The position numbers and the translations under genes are program-made. DNA of 64,000 nucleotides from Desulfuromonas sp. (GTDB taxonomy: Bacteria > Desulfobacterota > Desulfuromonadia > Desulfuromonadales > Geothermobacteraceae): the NCBI GenBank assembly GCA_002868905.1, contig PKUA01000028.1, positions 1-64,000 on the forward strand, read 5' to 3'. This document shows, one piece after another, positions 45,497 through 54,405 of the stretch (its first letter is position 1; each line of letters opens with the position of its first letter). The notes under the pieces were generated by a model. That model was given only the letters and a program-made list of their open reading frames with translations, made no database searches and was not told the origin of the DNA.

Positions 45497-47503
45497 CTAA
45501 GGCAGTATCAACTCGTTCGTTGTGGTGGAGATCTGCTCCACCACCGCTGAACGAACCACCTCAGGAGTAATTGCGTGGATGTCATCACCGATGAACACCC
45601 CGCGTGCCCAAGGAACCGGGAAGGTCGGGACAGAACCGCCCAAGGTCGTGTCTATCCTCCCCTGCAATTCGAAACCGTTATCCGGTGTCACCCGGTAGAC
45701 ATAGAGTCCGCGGAAAGAGAACTCCCCATAGCTCCAGGGGGCCTCCGGCGGCGCCGTGTATTCCAGCAGTGTGACCGGCAGAGCCAACAGGTTCCGCTCC
45801 GTCCAGAATCCGAACGCCTTGTGGTCCTGCAACGCTTCCGACTCGGTGCCGCGATCGCCGATCTTGGCACTGTGCAAAAGGGTCGGTTGTGCGAAGTTGC
45901 TGACATCGAAGATCGAGAGTTGCAACCCCTGGTAGTAGACCACGTCACCCGAGAGTGCCGTGTCCTTGCCGATGGTCAGCAGGTGGTTCTCATCCAGTGG
46001 ATGGATGTAATCAGAATAGCCCGGCACCTTGAGTTCCCCGATGACCTTAGGGTCGCTCGGATCGGAAAGGTCGAGGGTGAGCAGCGGGTCGATCCGTTTG
46101 AAGGTCACCAGGAAACCGCGCTCGCCGATGAAGCGGGAGGCATAGATCTTCTCTCCCGGGGCGAGCCCTTCAAGCTTGCCGATCACCGCCAGGTCCGTAC
46201 CGTCTGCCTGCAGGCAGTAGACATTGTTGCTCCAGGAACTGCCCCAGTTGAATCCGGTCGTCGTGGCGACGCGCAACACGCCTTCGGCCTCGCCGAAAGA
46301 AAACTGGTTGAGCACCCAGCCGGGAACCGTACCGCTCGCCTCGTAACTGACAACCGGCTGACTCAGGTCGAACTTGTGAACCTTGACCGTCTCGTCCCGC
46401 CCGTCAAACAGCCCGGTGTACCCCTGAGATGCGAGGTAGAGCGACTCCTGCGAAGCATAGACCAGGTGCGCATCGAGAACCGCGCCCAGAGAAGCGAACG
46501 ACTGTCCGGGCTGGTCGAGGTCGAAGCTGACCAGGCTGATAATGCTGCCCCCTTCGGCAGCCTCCGGCGCGAGGAAGTCTTCGGTCGCGACGACACGACC
46601 GCTGCCGAGCAGCTGGCCGTTGCCGTCCCGATGCTCGAACATCGGCAGCAGGTTTTCAAGCGGGACGCCCTCAAGCTCGTTACGGTTGCTGGCAACCACC
46701 GCATCATAGCTCTCCCTGTTGCCGTCGAAGTTCTGCTGCAACGGTGGCAGATCGGGCCAGAACTGCTGGACCAGGTGCAAACGGTTGCCAATCCGGCGGG
46801 AGGAAACCAGGTTCCCATCGAAGATCCAGTCAGCCGTCACCTGCGGGGCAGCGCGGTCGGCAATGTTGACCATCAGCAGCCCGGTCTTCACCTCGACCGG
46901 CAGCCAGTAAGGCATGCCGACCCGGAGCGTCGGCTCCGGCAGGCCGATTCCTCCCGGCCAAGGATAACCGCCCCCGCCAACGGGGACGTACAGGACGACC
47001 AGGAGGTCGTCGTAGAGATAAAGAGATGAGACCGTCCCGGGAGCCTTCACCTGGGATACCAGTGTGGCCCCGGCTCCGGCCTCGGTCCTGGCGATGGCAA
47101 CCGTCTCACCGCGGGCGATGTAAATATGCTCACCGTCGGTCTTAACCTTGTCGGCCTCGTCGACGCCCGTTTCCTGAAGATTGGTTTCACTGTAGCCCGA
47201 CTCGGACGAACCGCCGTCGAGCCCGGAGGAATTGCCCGGCGCCTCGGCGGCGGCGACCGCCTGGAGAGCACCGTCGACATCGCTGGCCGGCAGAACGCTC
47301 GACGCGAGTCCGTCCTTGAGGTACTTCTCCAGGTCGCTATCGCTCGAGAAGGAGGATGACATTCCGGGGTTGCCGACCTCGGACCCACCCCCGCCGGAGC
47401 AGGCGGACAGCAAGACGAAGAGCAGCACCGGGATGACGCACCACATGAATTGGCCCATGGCGCTGCGAGCGGTCCGCAGAGATGATCTAAGCTCAACTCT
47501 CAT
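45497..47503 (-). CDS. Beta-propeller lipoprotein (COG4880-type)
   Basis: About 668 aa. Signal with lipobox LLSAC followed by SGGGG. The remainder is the secreted C-terminal beta-propeller family (NLQETGVDEADKVKTDGEHIYI is its diagnostic entry motif), with blade-like strands such as LYLYDDLLVVLYVP and SRFIGERGFLVTFKRIDPL. ATG 47503 has GGAG 6 nt upstream and overlaps the regulator stop by 11 bp, so the two are coupled. Probably surface or periplasmic; role unknown. Confidence 0.88.
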   Translation of the reverse strand: MRVELRSSLRTARSAMGQFMWCVIPVLLFVLLSACSGGGGSEVGNPGMSSSFSSDSDLEKYLKDGLASSVLPASDVDGALQAVAAAEAPGNSSGLDGGSSESGYSETNLQETGVDEADKVKTDGEHIYIARGETVAIARTEAGAGATLVSQVKAPGTVSSLYLYDDLLVVLYVPVGGGGYPWPGGIGLPEPTLRVGMPYWLPVEVKTGLLMVNIADRAAPQVTADWIFDGNLVSSRRIGNRLHLVQQFWPDLPPLQQNFDGNRESYDAVVASNRNELEGVPLENLLPMFEHRDGNGQLLGSGRVVATEDFLAPEAAEGGSIISLVSFDLDQPGQSFASLGAVLDAHLVYASQESLYLASQGYTGLFDGRDETVKVHKFDLSQPVVSYEASGTVPGWVLNQFSFGEAEGVLRVATTTGFNWGSSWSNNVYCLQADGTDLAVIGKLEGLAPGEKIYASRFIGERGFLVTFKRIDPLLTLDLSDPSDPKVIGELKVPGYSDYIHPLDENHLLTIGKDTALSGDVVYYQGLQLSIFDVSNFAQPTLLHSAKIGDRGTESEALQDHKAFGFWTERNLLALPVTLLEYTAPPEAPWSYGEFSFRGLYVYRVTPDNGFELQGRIDTTLGGSVPTFPVPWARGVFIGDDIHAITPEVVRSAVVEQISTTTNELILP

Positions 47504-48353
47504 CGGCAACTCCATCCGCCACGGCAAGAGCCCGGGCAAGTGGGAACGCCTGGATGTTAACCTGGACCACCTGGTCGACACCCTCTTCCGCACGCGCCAT
47601 CTCGAGCAGTTCTTTGCGAAAAGCCACAATCTTTTTCTTCAGGGCCGGCAGCCGGTCACGGCTGACGGTGAGAGTCAGGGCGCTGATGTCACGCTCTTCG
47701 GCATTGAACCGCTCAATCGCCTGGCTGCCGAGGGGAATCATCTCGCGGTGGAAATTCGCAACGCAAAGAGACTGGACCTCGGCTCCGGTGGTAACAACCG
47801 CATCTTTTTTCTGCCAGCGCCCCTGCTCGTCCTGCTCAATCAGGTTGAGTTCAACGAGGACGCCGAGCGCTTTTTCGGCCTGTTTGGAAGTAATCGCCGG
47901 GTCGAGGCGCTGCGCCATTTCGGACGGGGTCAGCCTCCCACCTTCCCAGACGGCGACCTCGCGGATCGCCGGCACGTACCAGTTGGAAAAATAATCGTAT
48001 TCGGCCTTGCGCAATTTCCGCACCGTCGCACCCTTTTTCAGCGACAGCAGCTTGCGGTAAAACTCGTCCCGTTCCCAGTGATTCTGGGCCTGGTTCATCA
48101 GCACCAGGCATTCGAGGTAGTCGCGCTCTTTGGCCGTCAGGCCAAAACCCTTGGCGACCTTCCTGACACTGGTCGGGGATAGGTTGCGCTTTCCTTCGAT
48201 GACAAGCTGGAGAAAATTCGGGGAGGAAAAACCGGCACGGCCGGCCAGGAAACGGTGGGAAAAATGGCTCTCGGTCGCCTTGCAGAAGGCGAACATATCC
48301 CGCAGGAACTCGCGGTAATCAAGATAATCAGCGATTTGCGGTCGGTCGGCCAT
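47493..48353 (-). CDS. TIGR02147-family regulator-like protein
   Basis: About 286 aa. The opening YLDYREFLRDMFAFCKATES, followed by a helix-turn-helix-like region (FLAGRAGFSSPNFLQLVIEGKRNLSP) and FGLTAKERDYLECLVLMNQA are diagnostic of TIGR02147 (DUF4423) proteins, best known from Fibrobacter and Bdellovibrio. These are putative DNA-binding regulators, often beside secreted-protein genes. ATG 48353 has GAGG 8 nt upstream. It overlaps the beta-propeller lipoprotein gene, which it may control. Confidence 0.85.
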   Translation of the reverse strand: MADRPQIADYLDYREFLRDMFAFCKATESHFSHRFLAGRAGFSSPNFLQLVIEGKRNLSPTSVRKVAKGFGLTAKERDYLECLVLMNQAQNHWERDEFYRKLLSLKKGATVRKLRKAEYDYFSNWYVPAIREVAVWEGGRLTPSEMAQRLDPAITSKQAEKALGVLVELNLIEQDEQGRWQKKDAVVTTGAEVQSLCVANFHREMIPLGSQAIERFNAEERDISALTLTVSRDRLPALKKKIVAFRKELLEMARAEEGVDQVVQVNIQAFPLARALAVADGVADES

Positions 48354-49025
48354 CAACGCATCCTCGAACAGCATCATGCCGCCCAACTGGGGCCAGCATG
48401 ACAACAATGTCTGCGTTTCTACCAAATCTCCCCTGAAAAGTAAAGGGCGAAATTAACTTTTTTGTATTCTATTGAATACATGCCACAATAGCAAATAACT
48501 GAAATATAGGTATTTTTTGATCTATTTAAAAAAATCAATAATCAGTGAGTCATTTTTTGAATACGATTTATTCGCCAATTTCTGCCCGCTCAAGCACAAG
48601 GGCCCCCACCTGGAAAGGTGCCGGCCCGGACATCTCTCAAATTTTCTAAAATCCTTGGCTTATCGCTTCAGATCTGCCAGATTTCTCTGCCGCGGCGATT
48701 TCTTCCTGCCCTCGCCGATCCAACCCAAAACATCACTGACCTTGAACGGCTATCGAATGAAATGCCAACCGAGCCCAACGATAGACTCCCTCTTTTTTGG
48801 CCCGAGACCAGCGCTCACGACCGCCTTGTGCGCATCCGGTATTTTGCAACCTCTTTTCGCATCAGCTGAAAAACTGGACTCCCGCAGTTTACGGTTGGCC
48901 GCATCACCCTCGATGACAATGATTCGTAGTTTCTTCAAGCCCCCACATCTGCCGATTAACACGAGCCCCCCCCTCAAAGGTGAAGGGCCGCCCACGCTCA
49001 CGGGCGGCCCTTCTTTTCCATTATC
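48354..49025. other. Gene-free region upstream of the TIGR02147 gene
   Basis: About 670 bp with no convincing gene on either strand. An AT-rich stretch at 48455-48560 probably carries the regulator promoter. A long GC-rich palindrome (GAAGGGCCGCC/GGCGGCCCTTC) is at about 48983-49014 and could end the hcp fragment transcript. Confidence 0.5.
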
Positions 49026-49541
49026 TCAACCCAGGATTTGCCCCAGGTCCTCATCAGCTGTTGTAATCGGGCCGATGTTGTAGTTCTCGACCAGGAAATT
49101 GAGCACGTTAGGCGTCACGAACGCCGGCAGACTCGGACCGATTTTGATGTTTTTGATCCCAAGGTGAAGCAGGGTCAGCAGGATTGCGACCGCTTTCTGC
49201 TCGTACCAGGAGAGAACCAAGGAGAGCGGCAAGTCGCTGACACCACACTCAAAGGCATCGGATAGGGGCAGGGCGACCTGGATGGCACTGTAGGCATCAT
49301 TACACTGACCAACATCGAGAAGACGTGGGATACCGTCGATATCACCGAGGTCCATCTTGTTGAAACGGAACTTGCCACAGGCCAGGGTCAAGATGACAGT
49401 GTCTTTCGGGGCCTTCTCGGCAAACTCGGTGTAGTAGTTGCGGCCCGACTTGGCGCCATCGCAACCACCACCCAGGAAGAAGGGCTTGATAGCACCTCCC
49501 TTCACACCCTCGAGCACGTTGTCGGCAACAAAAACAGTCAA
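49026..49541 (-). pseudogene. hcp: Hybrid-cluster protein (Hcp), C-terminal third only
   Basis: 171 codons homologous to the C-terminal part of Hcp/hydroxylamine reductase (normally about 540 aa). Hybrid-cluster ligand motifs are present: [48 protein letters not shown] and [15 protein letters not shown]. The N-terminal cubane Cys motif and the first two thirds are missing; a TGA lies in frame directly before the TTG at 49541. Most likely a 5'-deleted pseudogene. Hcp reduces NO or hydroxylamine. Confidence 0.85.
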
Positions 49542-49666
49542 TCATTTCCAGAGAAGTCATATCCCAGGTAATTTGTTGGCTAATTTGACGAACCAGAAAA
49601 CTTAGGTAGGTTTAACTTGGGTTTTGAATCGTTAAGACAAACATTTATCCAGCGAAGGAGGTTGAG

Positions 49667-50989
49667 ATGAAGACGTTAAGACTGTTGTCGATTCTGTTGC
49701 TAGGTGGTTTTTTGATTGCGAGCGCTTCATATGCAACGGACAAATGCCTCACATGCCACAAGAACAGCAACCCTGCTCTTTATTTACAGTGGAAGGATTC
49801 TGGGCATGGCAAAAATGGCATTGGCTGCCTGGACTGTCATGAGGCCAAGGAGAGCGATGTCGATGCCTTCAAGCACAATGGCGAAACCATTGCCACCCTG
49901 GTTACACCGAAAGATTGCGGCAAGTGCCATGAACAAATTGAAAAGGAAACCAGTGCCTCTTATCATGCCCATGCCGGGGAGATTCTGGCCTCAAAGGATG
50001 CCTACCTGGCGCACGCTGCAGGCGGGAACCCGATTGTCATTGTCGGTTGTGAGTCATGCCACGGTGCCAAGGTGATCATCGACCCCGACGCGCCCAACAA
50101 GCTCTCCCCCCTCACTTGGCCCAACAGCGGCATCGGGCGTCTGAATCCCGACGGCTCGAAGGGGGCCTGCAACGCCTGTCACTCGCGTCACTCGTTCTCC
50201 AAGTACCAGGCCCGCCAGCCCGAGAACTGCGGCAAATGCCACCTGGGCCCAGACCATCCGCAAAAAGAGATCTATGAAGAGTCGAAACACGGTATTGCCT
50301 ACTATGGCTACCGTGATCGCCTTAATCTGGATAGCGATAAATGGGTTGTCGGTGAAGACTATTATGAAGCACCAACCTGTTCGACATGCCACATGAGCGC
50401 CACAAAAAATCAACCTGTCACTCATGATGTCGGTATGCGGATCTCCTGGACCCTGCGTCCACCAGTATCCAAACACAAGGACAACTGGGAAAAGAAACGC
50501 GCCAACATGCAGGATGTCTGCTCGAATTGCCATCAAAAGCGTTTCGTGAACGGTCACTACTTCCAATACGACGCACTGGTGAATCTTTACAATGAGAAGT
50601 TCGCCAAACCAGCCGGTGAAATCATGAAGATAATCAAAGACGCCGGTGTTATGGAAAGTCCGGCCGCGTTTTCCAATCAAGTAGAATGGGAATATTGGGA
50701 GCTATGGCATCATGAAGGACGTCGCGCACGGATGGGCGCGGCGATGATGGGTCCGGACTATGCCTGGTGGCACGGCATCTATGATGTGGCGCACAACTTT
50801 TATTTCAAGTTCATCCCGGAAGCACGGCACTACAACAACAAAAAGGTTAATGCCTACATCGATAACCTGCTGACCAATGACCCAATGCACACCTGGTTGA
50901 GCAAGAACACCGGAGAAATCAAGAAGTCTATCAACGACGGCGAGTTCCAGAAAACCTATGAGCAGCTATTTGATAAAAAAATGATGTAG
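49667..50989 (+). CDS. Octaheme c-type cytochrome, HAO-family
   Basis: 440 aa, signal peptide 1-23. Eight CxxCH sites (first Cys at 27, 54, 84, 128, 168, 188, 238 and 285) give an octaheme protein. The heme spacing and the C-terminal helical segment WELWHHEGRRARMGAAMMGP plus DYAWWHGIYDV are typical of hydroxylamine-oxidoreductase-family octaheme cytochromes, some of which reduce nitrite to ammonium. It is periplasmic, with an AGGAGG site 5 nt before the ATG and its own terminator. Whether the catalytic heme is Tyr-cross-linked (hydroxylamine oxidation) or not (nitrite reduction) cannot be told by eye. Confidence 0.88.
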   Translation: MKTLRLLSILLLGGFLIASASYATDKCLTCHKNSNPALYLQWKDSGHGKNGIGCLDCHEAKESDVDAFKHNGETIATLVTPKDCGKCHEQIEKETSASYHAHAGEILASKDAYLAHAAGGNPIVIVGCESCHGAKVIIDPDAPNKLSPLTWPNSGIGRLNPDGSKGACNACHSRHSFSKYQARQPENCGKCHLGPDHPQKEIYEESKHGIAYYGYRDRLNLDSDKWVVGEDYYEAPTCSTCHMSATKNQPVTHDVGMRISWTLRPPVSKHKDNWEKKRANMQDVCSNCHQKRFVNGHYFQYDALVNLYNEKFAKPAGEIMKIIKDAGVMESPAAFSNQVEWEYWELWHHEGRRARMGAAMMGPDYAWWHGIYDVAHNFYFKFIPEARHYNNKKVNAYIDNLLTNDPMHTWLSKNTGEIKKSINDGEFQKTYEQLFDKKMM

Positions 50990-51008
50990 CCGATTTAATT
51001 GTCAATTC

Positions 51009-51044
51009 AAAAGGCCCCACTTTCTATAGAGGTGGGGCCTTTTG
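51009..51044 (+). terminator. Rho-independent terminator after the octaheme cytochrome gene
   Basis: AAAAGGCCCCAC ... GTGGGGCCTTTT, stem of 12 bp with an 11-nt loop and flanking A/T runs. Confidence 0.9.
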
Positions 51045-51091
51045 AATTAAGAGATGCGTCATCAACTCAATGCGGGAAAATCGCAAATAAT

Positions 51092-51229
51092 TTAATGGTC
51101 ATGCTTTCCTCCGGCAGGGCCGCCAGCCTCACCGTGATGGGCCGCATTCCCTTTGATTAGATTATGCAACCCTTCTACATAGTGTGTAAACACGACATAC
51201 AACTCGACAAATTCACGATCGTCTAACAC
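51092..51229 (-). pseudogene. 45-codon frame with His-rich tail, possible gene scrap
   Basis: Reads MLDDREFVELYVVFTHYVEG, then LHNLIKG and a Gly/His-rich end (AAHHGEAGGPAGGKHDH). A stop lies six codons upstream of the GTG. It looks like the C-terminal end of a larger lost gene or a very small protein. No family recognised. Confidence 0.3.
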
Positions 51230-51240
51230 ACTTTCGTCTT

Positions 51241-51330
51241 ACAGCCACCAACGCAATTCTCGCTGTGCCGGTCGGCATGGAAAACCTGGCAAAAGGCTCC
51301 GAAGTCGAGGTCTTGCTGCTTAATCCGTAA
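51241..51330 (+). pseudogene. Possible MoeA C-terminal fragment
   Basis: Frame TNAILAVPVGMENLAKGSEV then EVLLLNP and stop, resembling the last domain of molybdopterin molybdenumtransferase-type proteins (PxGxxxLxxGxxVxVLLL). Only 29 codons remain. Assignment is tentative. Confidence 0.35.
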
Positions 51331-51568
51331 TCCGTCAAACAGGGCATCTACGTTCGGCATTGACAACCTTATCCCCACCAAATCCACTAAAAACGCGAGG
51401 GATTAAATTGTTTTTACCAATTAAATTGAGCACAAAAATAGTAAACTTCTATAAAATCGAGTATAGTTGAGGAAAGTACAATGCGGTTTTGCACCATTTT
51501 TGCTGCGAATGGGTCGCCCCGAAAGGGATTGAATCCTGTAAAAAAAGGAGGAGAAAGGCCGCAAAACA

Positions 51569-51874
51569 ATGGCCGAAGTCTTACATCTTCGCTGTGAACA
51601 CTGTGGCGAGCCTCTCGCCGACAGATCTGAAGCTTACTGTCCTACCTGCAATCTCAATCTTTGTTACCGGGCCATGCCGATCCTGCTCGGCATGCTCTTC
51701 CCATGGACTCGAATGGCCCGGCCTGTACCCGCACGGGTAGCTCAACCTAGCTACTTTCAGGTTCACAGCTATGACGATGAGCCCTGTATTTTCGTTGATT
51801 ATCCGCGGGAGAAATCACAACGCATCCGGGTGGGCGCCTACGAAGAGGAACTCTGCATCATGGTGACCTACTGA
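51569..51874 (+). CDS. Small zinc-ribbon protein
   Basis: 101 aa. CEHC (9-12) and CPTC (24-27) form a plausible four-Cys zinc ribbon at the N-terminus, followed by a hydrophobic Pro-containing linker and a C-terminal beta-rich part (EPCIFVDYPREKSQRIRVGA). A GGAGGAG site lies somewhat far (about 17 nt) upstream, with AAAGG closer. Function unknown. Confidence 0.6.
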   Translation: MAEVLHLRCEHCGEPLADRSEAYCPTCNLNLCYRAMPILLGMLFPWTRMARPVPARVAQPSYFQVHSYDDEPCIFVDYPREKSQRIRVGAYEEELCIMVTY

Positions 51875-51906
51875 CACCCAGTGTGTCCAGCCTGATGGTT
51901 CAGTCA

Positions 51907-51943
51907 TAAAAAAAGAGGCGAAACCGCAAGCGGCTTCGCCTCT
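51907..51943 (-). terminator. Rho-independent terminator of the glutamate synthase operon
   Basis: Stem AGAGGCGAAGCCGC / GCGGTTTCGCCTCT followed on the minus strand by TTTTTTT. About 140 bp beyond the stop of the last glt gene. Confidence 0.85.
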
Positions 51944-51964
51944 CATTATTGCTGAACCTTCCAG

Positions 51965-52082
51965 ACTGATCAAAAAGCTTTAGATGCAAGGCGTCCGATG
52001 ATCGAGGAGAGAGGCCTAGCGATCGCTACGCCGCAATGACGAGATCGAGGGGAACGCAGCAGATAAAGTTTTTCCATCAACC
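51965..52082. repeat. Interspersed repeat ending in GGGGAACGCAGCAGAT
   Basis: About 115 bp between the glt terminator and the last glt gene. The edges are AGACTGATCAAAAAGCTTT and AAAGTTTTTCCATCA, an imperfect inverted pair. The inner GGGGAACGCAGCAGAT (52049-52064) recurs exactly at 26543-26558. Similar sequences are recalled from other Desulfuromonadales intergenic regions; this is from memory and was not searched. Confidence 0.55.
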
Positions 52083-54395
52083 TCAGACCACCTGCTCCAT
52101 CGCCCAGACCCCGCAGGGACAGATCCCGGCGCAGATGCTGCAACCGATACAGACGTCGTCATCCGAAACGTATTCGAAAGATCCGCCCTCCTTCTCGACC
52201 CGCCGAATCGCTCCCTCGGGACAGGCCTCGAGACACATGGAGCAGTCCCGGCAGGTACCGCAGGAAATACAGCGCAGAGACTCGTCCTTGGCGTCGGACA
52301 CGCAGAACTTGCCGCGGTTGCGCGGTTTGAACAGCTCCTTCGACAGGCAGGACTGGTTGATCATCTCCGGCTTCTGCACCGGAACGATCTCCTCGCCGGC
52401 GAAATAGGCATCGATATACTGCGCAACTTCCTGACCGTCGCCGATGGCGTGGGTCAGCAGGCCCGGCTTGACGGTGTCACCAATGGCGAAGACCTTTTCA
52501 TCTCGCACCGAGCGGTTACACCCGTCGACATCCATCATACCCCGATCGGTCAGCCATTCACGCGGCAGGAACGAGAGGTCCGGCCGCTCGCCGATAGCGA
52601 TGATGACGTCGTCAGCCTCGATCAGTTCGCCGTCCTTGGTCCAGAGCCCTTCCTCGGTCACCTTGTCGGTAAATACCGGCCAGCGGACCTCGCCACCGAG
52701 CGCCTTGACGTGATCGATCTCCTTCTTGAAGGCGGCCGGGCGCTGGATATCGATAGCGACGACTTTCTCCGCCCCCATGGCGTAGGCGCCGAGGCAGACG
52801 TCCATGCCGGCGTTACCGGCTCCGAGCACGACCACCCGTTTGCCGACCTTCGGGCGTTCACCGGCGTTGACCTGCTTGAGGAAATCAAGCCCCTTGACCA
52901 TCCGCTCATGGCCGGGGAACGGGATCACCACTGCGTTGTGAGCACCCGAGGCGATGGCGAGCGCGTCGAAGTCGGCCTGGATCTGCCCGAACATAGCGGG
53001 GTCAACCTTGGAATTAACCTTGACCTCAATACCGATATCCTTGATCCGCTTGATCTCGGAGGAGAGGCTCTCATCCGGCAAACGCTCGGTCGGAATGACC
53101 TGGCGCAACTTGCCGCCAACTTCGCTGTCCGCCTCGAACACGGTCACGTCGTGCCCGAGCAGCTTCAGCTGCCAGGCGGCGGAGAGCCCCCCTGGGCCAC
53201 CGCCGATCACCGCGACCTTCTTCCCACTGGCCGGCTTGGTCGGCGGGGCGCCCACATCACGGGAGAGCTGACCGAGTTCTTTCATGGCGACCGGCTTATC
53301 GACATAGCGTCGACTGCAGGCGTCCATGCAGAGATTGGGGCAGACCTCACCGCAGACGCTGGCGGGGAATGGCGAATACTTCAGCACCAGCTCCAGGGCT
53401 TCCTCGAATTTCCCCTGGCGCAGCAGGTTGATCCGATCCTGGGTCGGGATGTTGGAGGGGCAGGCGACCTGGCAGGGAGCACCGAAGCGCTTGTCCTGCC
53501 AATGGGGAATTTTCAGGCGGTTGGCACCGGCATTGACCAGACCGCCGACCGCATCGTAATCATCTTTGACCACATCGCCGAAGATGCTCCCTTCGACCCA
53601 CTTCTGCTCACGGAATTCACGCATGGTGATGCGACTGCGAACATTCCGTTCTTCGTAGGTCTTGGCGACGATCTTCTTCCACTGGGAAAAATCGGTCAGC
53701 TCCTCGGCCAGGCCGGGTCGCCCGATCTTCTCAAGAAAAAGAGGCATATTCTCCTTGAGGAAGGCCCGGTCGGCATCGTCGAGATCGAGTTGCCAGACTT
53801 CGTCGGAGAGGTTGGCGACGTTGCCGCGGACGTAGATCGTCCCGCCGACCATGCCGACACAGGCGCGGTCGCCGAGGACCGATTCGAGGTCCTCGCAGCC
53901 GTAGCCGCAGACCACTCCGATCCCCCCACCGACGAACTCGAAGGAGAAGGAGCCGGTGTTCTTCAGCACCCAGAACTCCGGTGGCTCGTAAGCCGGGTCG
54001 TGTTTCATCAATGAGCCGGAGCGGGTTCCGACCCGACCGGCGACGTAAATCTTGCCGCTCGCCGCGCAGTGGGCGGTGGTGTCGCCGCCGTCGCCGAGGA
54101 TCGTCACCTCACCGCCTGCCAGCAGCCAGCCGGCATCGGCCGGAGCCGAGCCGTCAACCACGATCTCGGTTCCATCGAGAGCGAAGGATCCGAGGCGCTG
54201 CCCCGGGTTTTTCACCCGGAACTTGAGTTGGCTTCCGTCTTCGTTCCAGAGCGGGCCACCTATATCGTGATGCCCCGAAGAGAGCACCTCGAACTCGGTC
54301 TCCCCCTGGTCGAGGGCCGCGTAGATCTGCTGCAGCAGTTTCTGGGTCGATATCCGTTGGTTATTCTGGTCAAAACCGATGATTTTGGCAGCCAT
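52083..54395 (-). CDS. Glutamate synthase fusion: GltB C-terminal domain, GltD-like NADPH oxidoreductase, ferredoxin
   Basis: About 770 aa. Residues about 1-250 are the GltB/GlxC GXGXG beta-helix domain (GGEVTILGDGGDTTAHCAASG, FVGGGIGVVCGYGCEDL). About 280-680 match the GltD small subunit: an N-terminal Cys cluster (CQVACPSNIPTQDRINLL, CGEVCPNLCMDACSRRY), FAD site VAVIGGGPGGLSAAWQLKLLG and NADPH site VVVLGAGNAGMDVC. The last 80 aa hold two 4Fe-4S motifs (CISCGTCRDCSMCLEACP, CIGCSICAGICPCG). It supplies electrons to the GltB FMN core. AAGGAG 6 nt before ATG 54395. Confidence 0.9.
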   Translation of the reverse strand: MAAKIIGFDQNNQRISTQKLLQQIYAALDQGETEFEVLSSGHHDIGGPLWNEDGSQLKFRVKNPGQRLGSFALDGTEIVVDGSAPADAGWLLAGGEVTILGDGGDTTAHCAASGKIYVAGRVGTRSGSLMKHDPAYEPPEFWVLKNTGSFSFEFVGGGIGVVCGYGCEDLESVLGDRACVGMVGGTIYVRGNVANLSDEVWQLDLDDADRAFLKENMPLFLEKIGRPGLAEELTDFSQWKKIVAKTYEERNVRSRITMREFREQKWVEGSIFGDVVKDDYDAVGGLVNAGANRLKIPHWQDKRFGAPCQVACPSNIPTQDRINLLRQGKFEEALELVLKYSPFPASVCGEVCPNLCMDACSRRYVDKPVAMKELGQLSRDVGAPPTKPASGKKVAVIGGGPGGLSAAWQLKLLGHDVTVFEADSEVGGKLRQVIPTERLPDESLSSEIKRIKDIGIEVKVNSKVDPAMFGQIQADFDALAIASGAHNAVVIPFPGHERMVKGLDFLKQVNAGERPKVGKRVVVLGAGNAGMDVCLGAYAMGAEKVVAIDIQRPAAFKKEIDHVKALGGEVRWPVFTDKVTEEGLWTKDGELIEADDVIIAIGERPDLSFLPREWLTDRGMMDVDGCNRSVRDEKVFAIGDTVKPGLLTHAIGDGQEVAQYIDAYFAGEEIVPVQKPEMINQSCLSKELFKPRNRGKFCVSDAKDESLRCISCGTCRDCSMCLEACPEGAIRRVEKEGGSFEYVSDDDVCIGCSICAGICPCGVWAMEQVV

Positions 54396-54405
54396 ATCGG
54401 TCTCC

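Larger units (their letters stand above)
51045..51568. other. Decayed intergenic region with gene scraps
   Basis: About 520 bp with no intact gene. It contains a 45-codon His-rich frame on the minus strand (51092-51229) and a possible MoeA tail on the plus strand (51241-51330). AT-rich DNA before 51480 probably promotes the next gene. Confidence 0.5.

Noticed and set aside
48517-49083. 188-codon plus-strand frame in the gap before the hcp fragment
   Set aside because: No recognisable motif, no ribosome-binding site and composition unlike a protein; also overlaps the hcp fragment.
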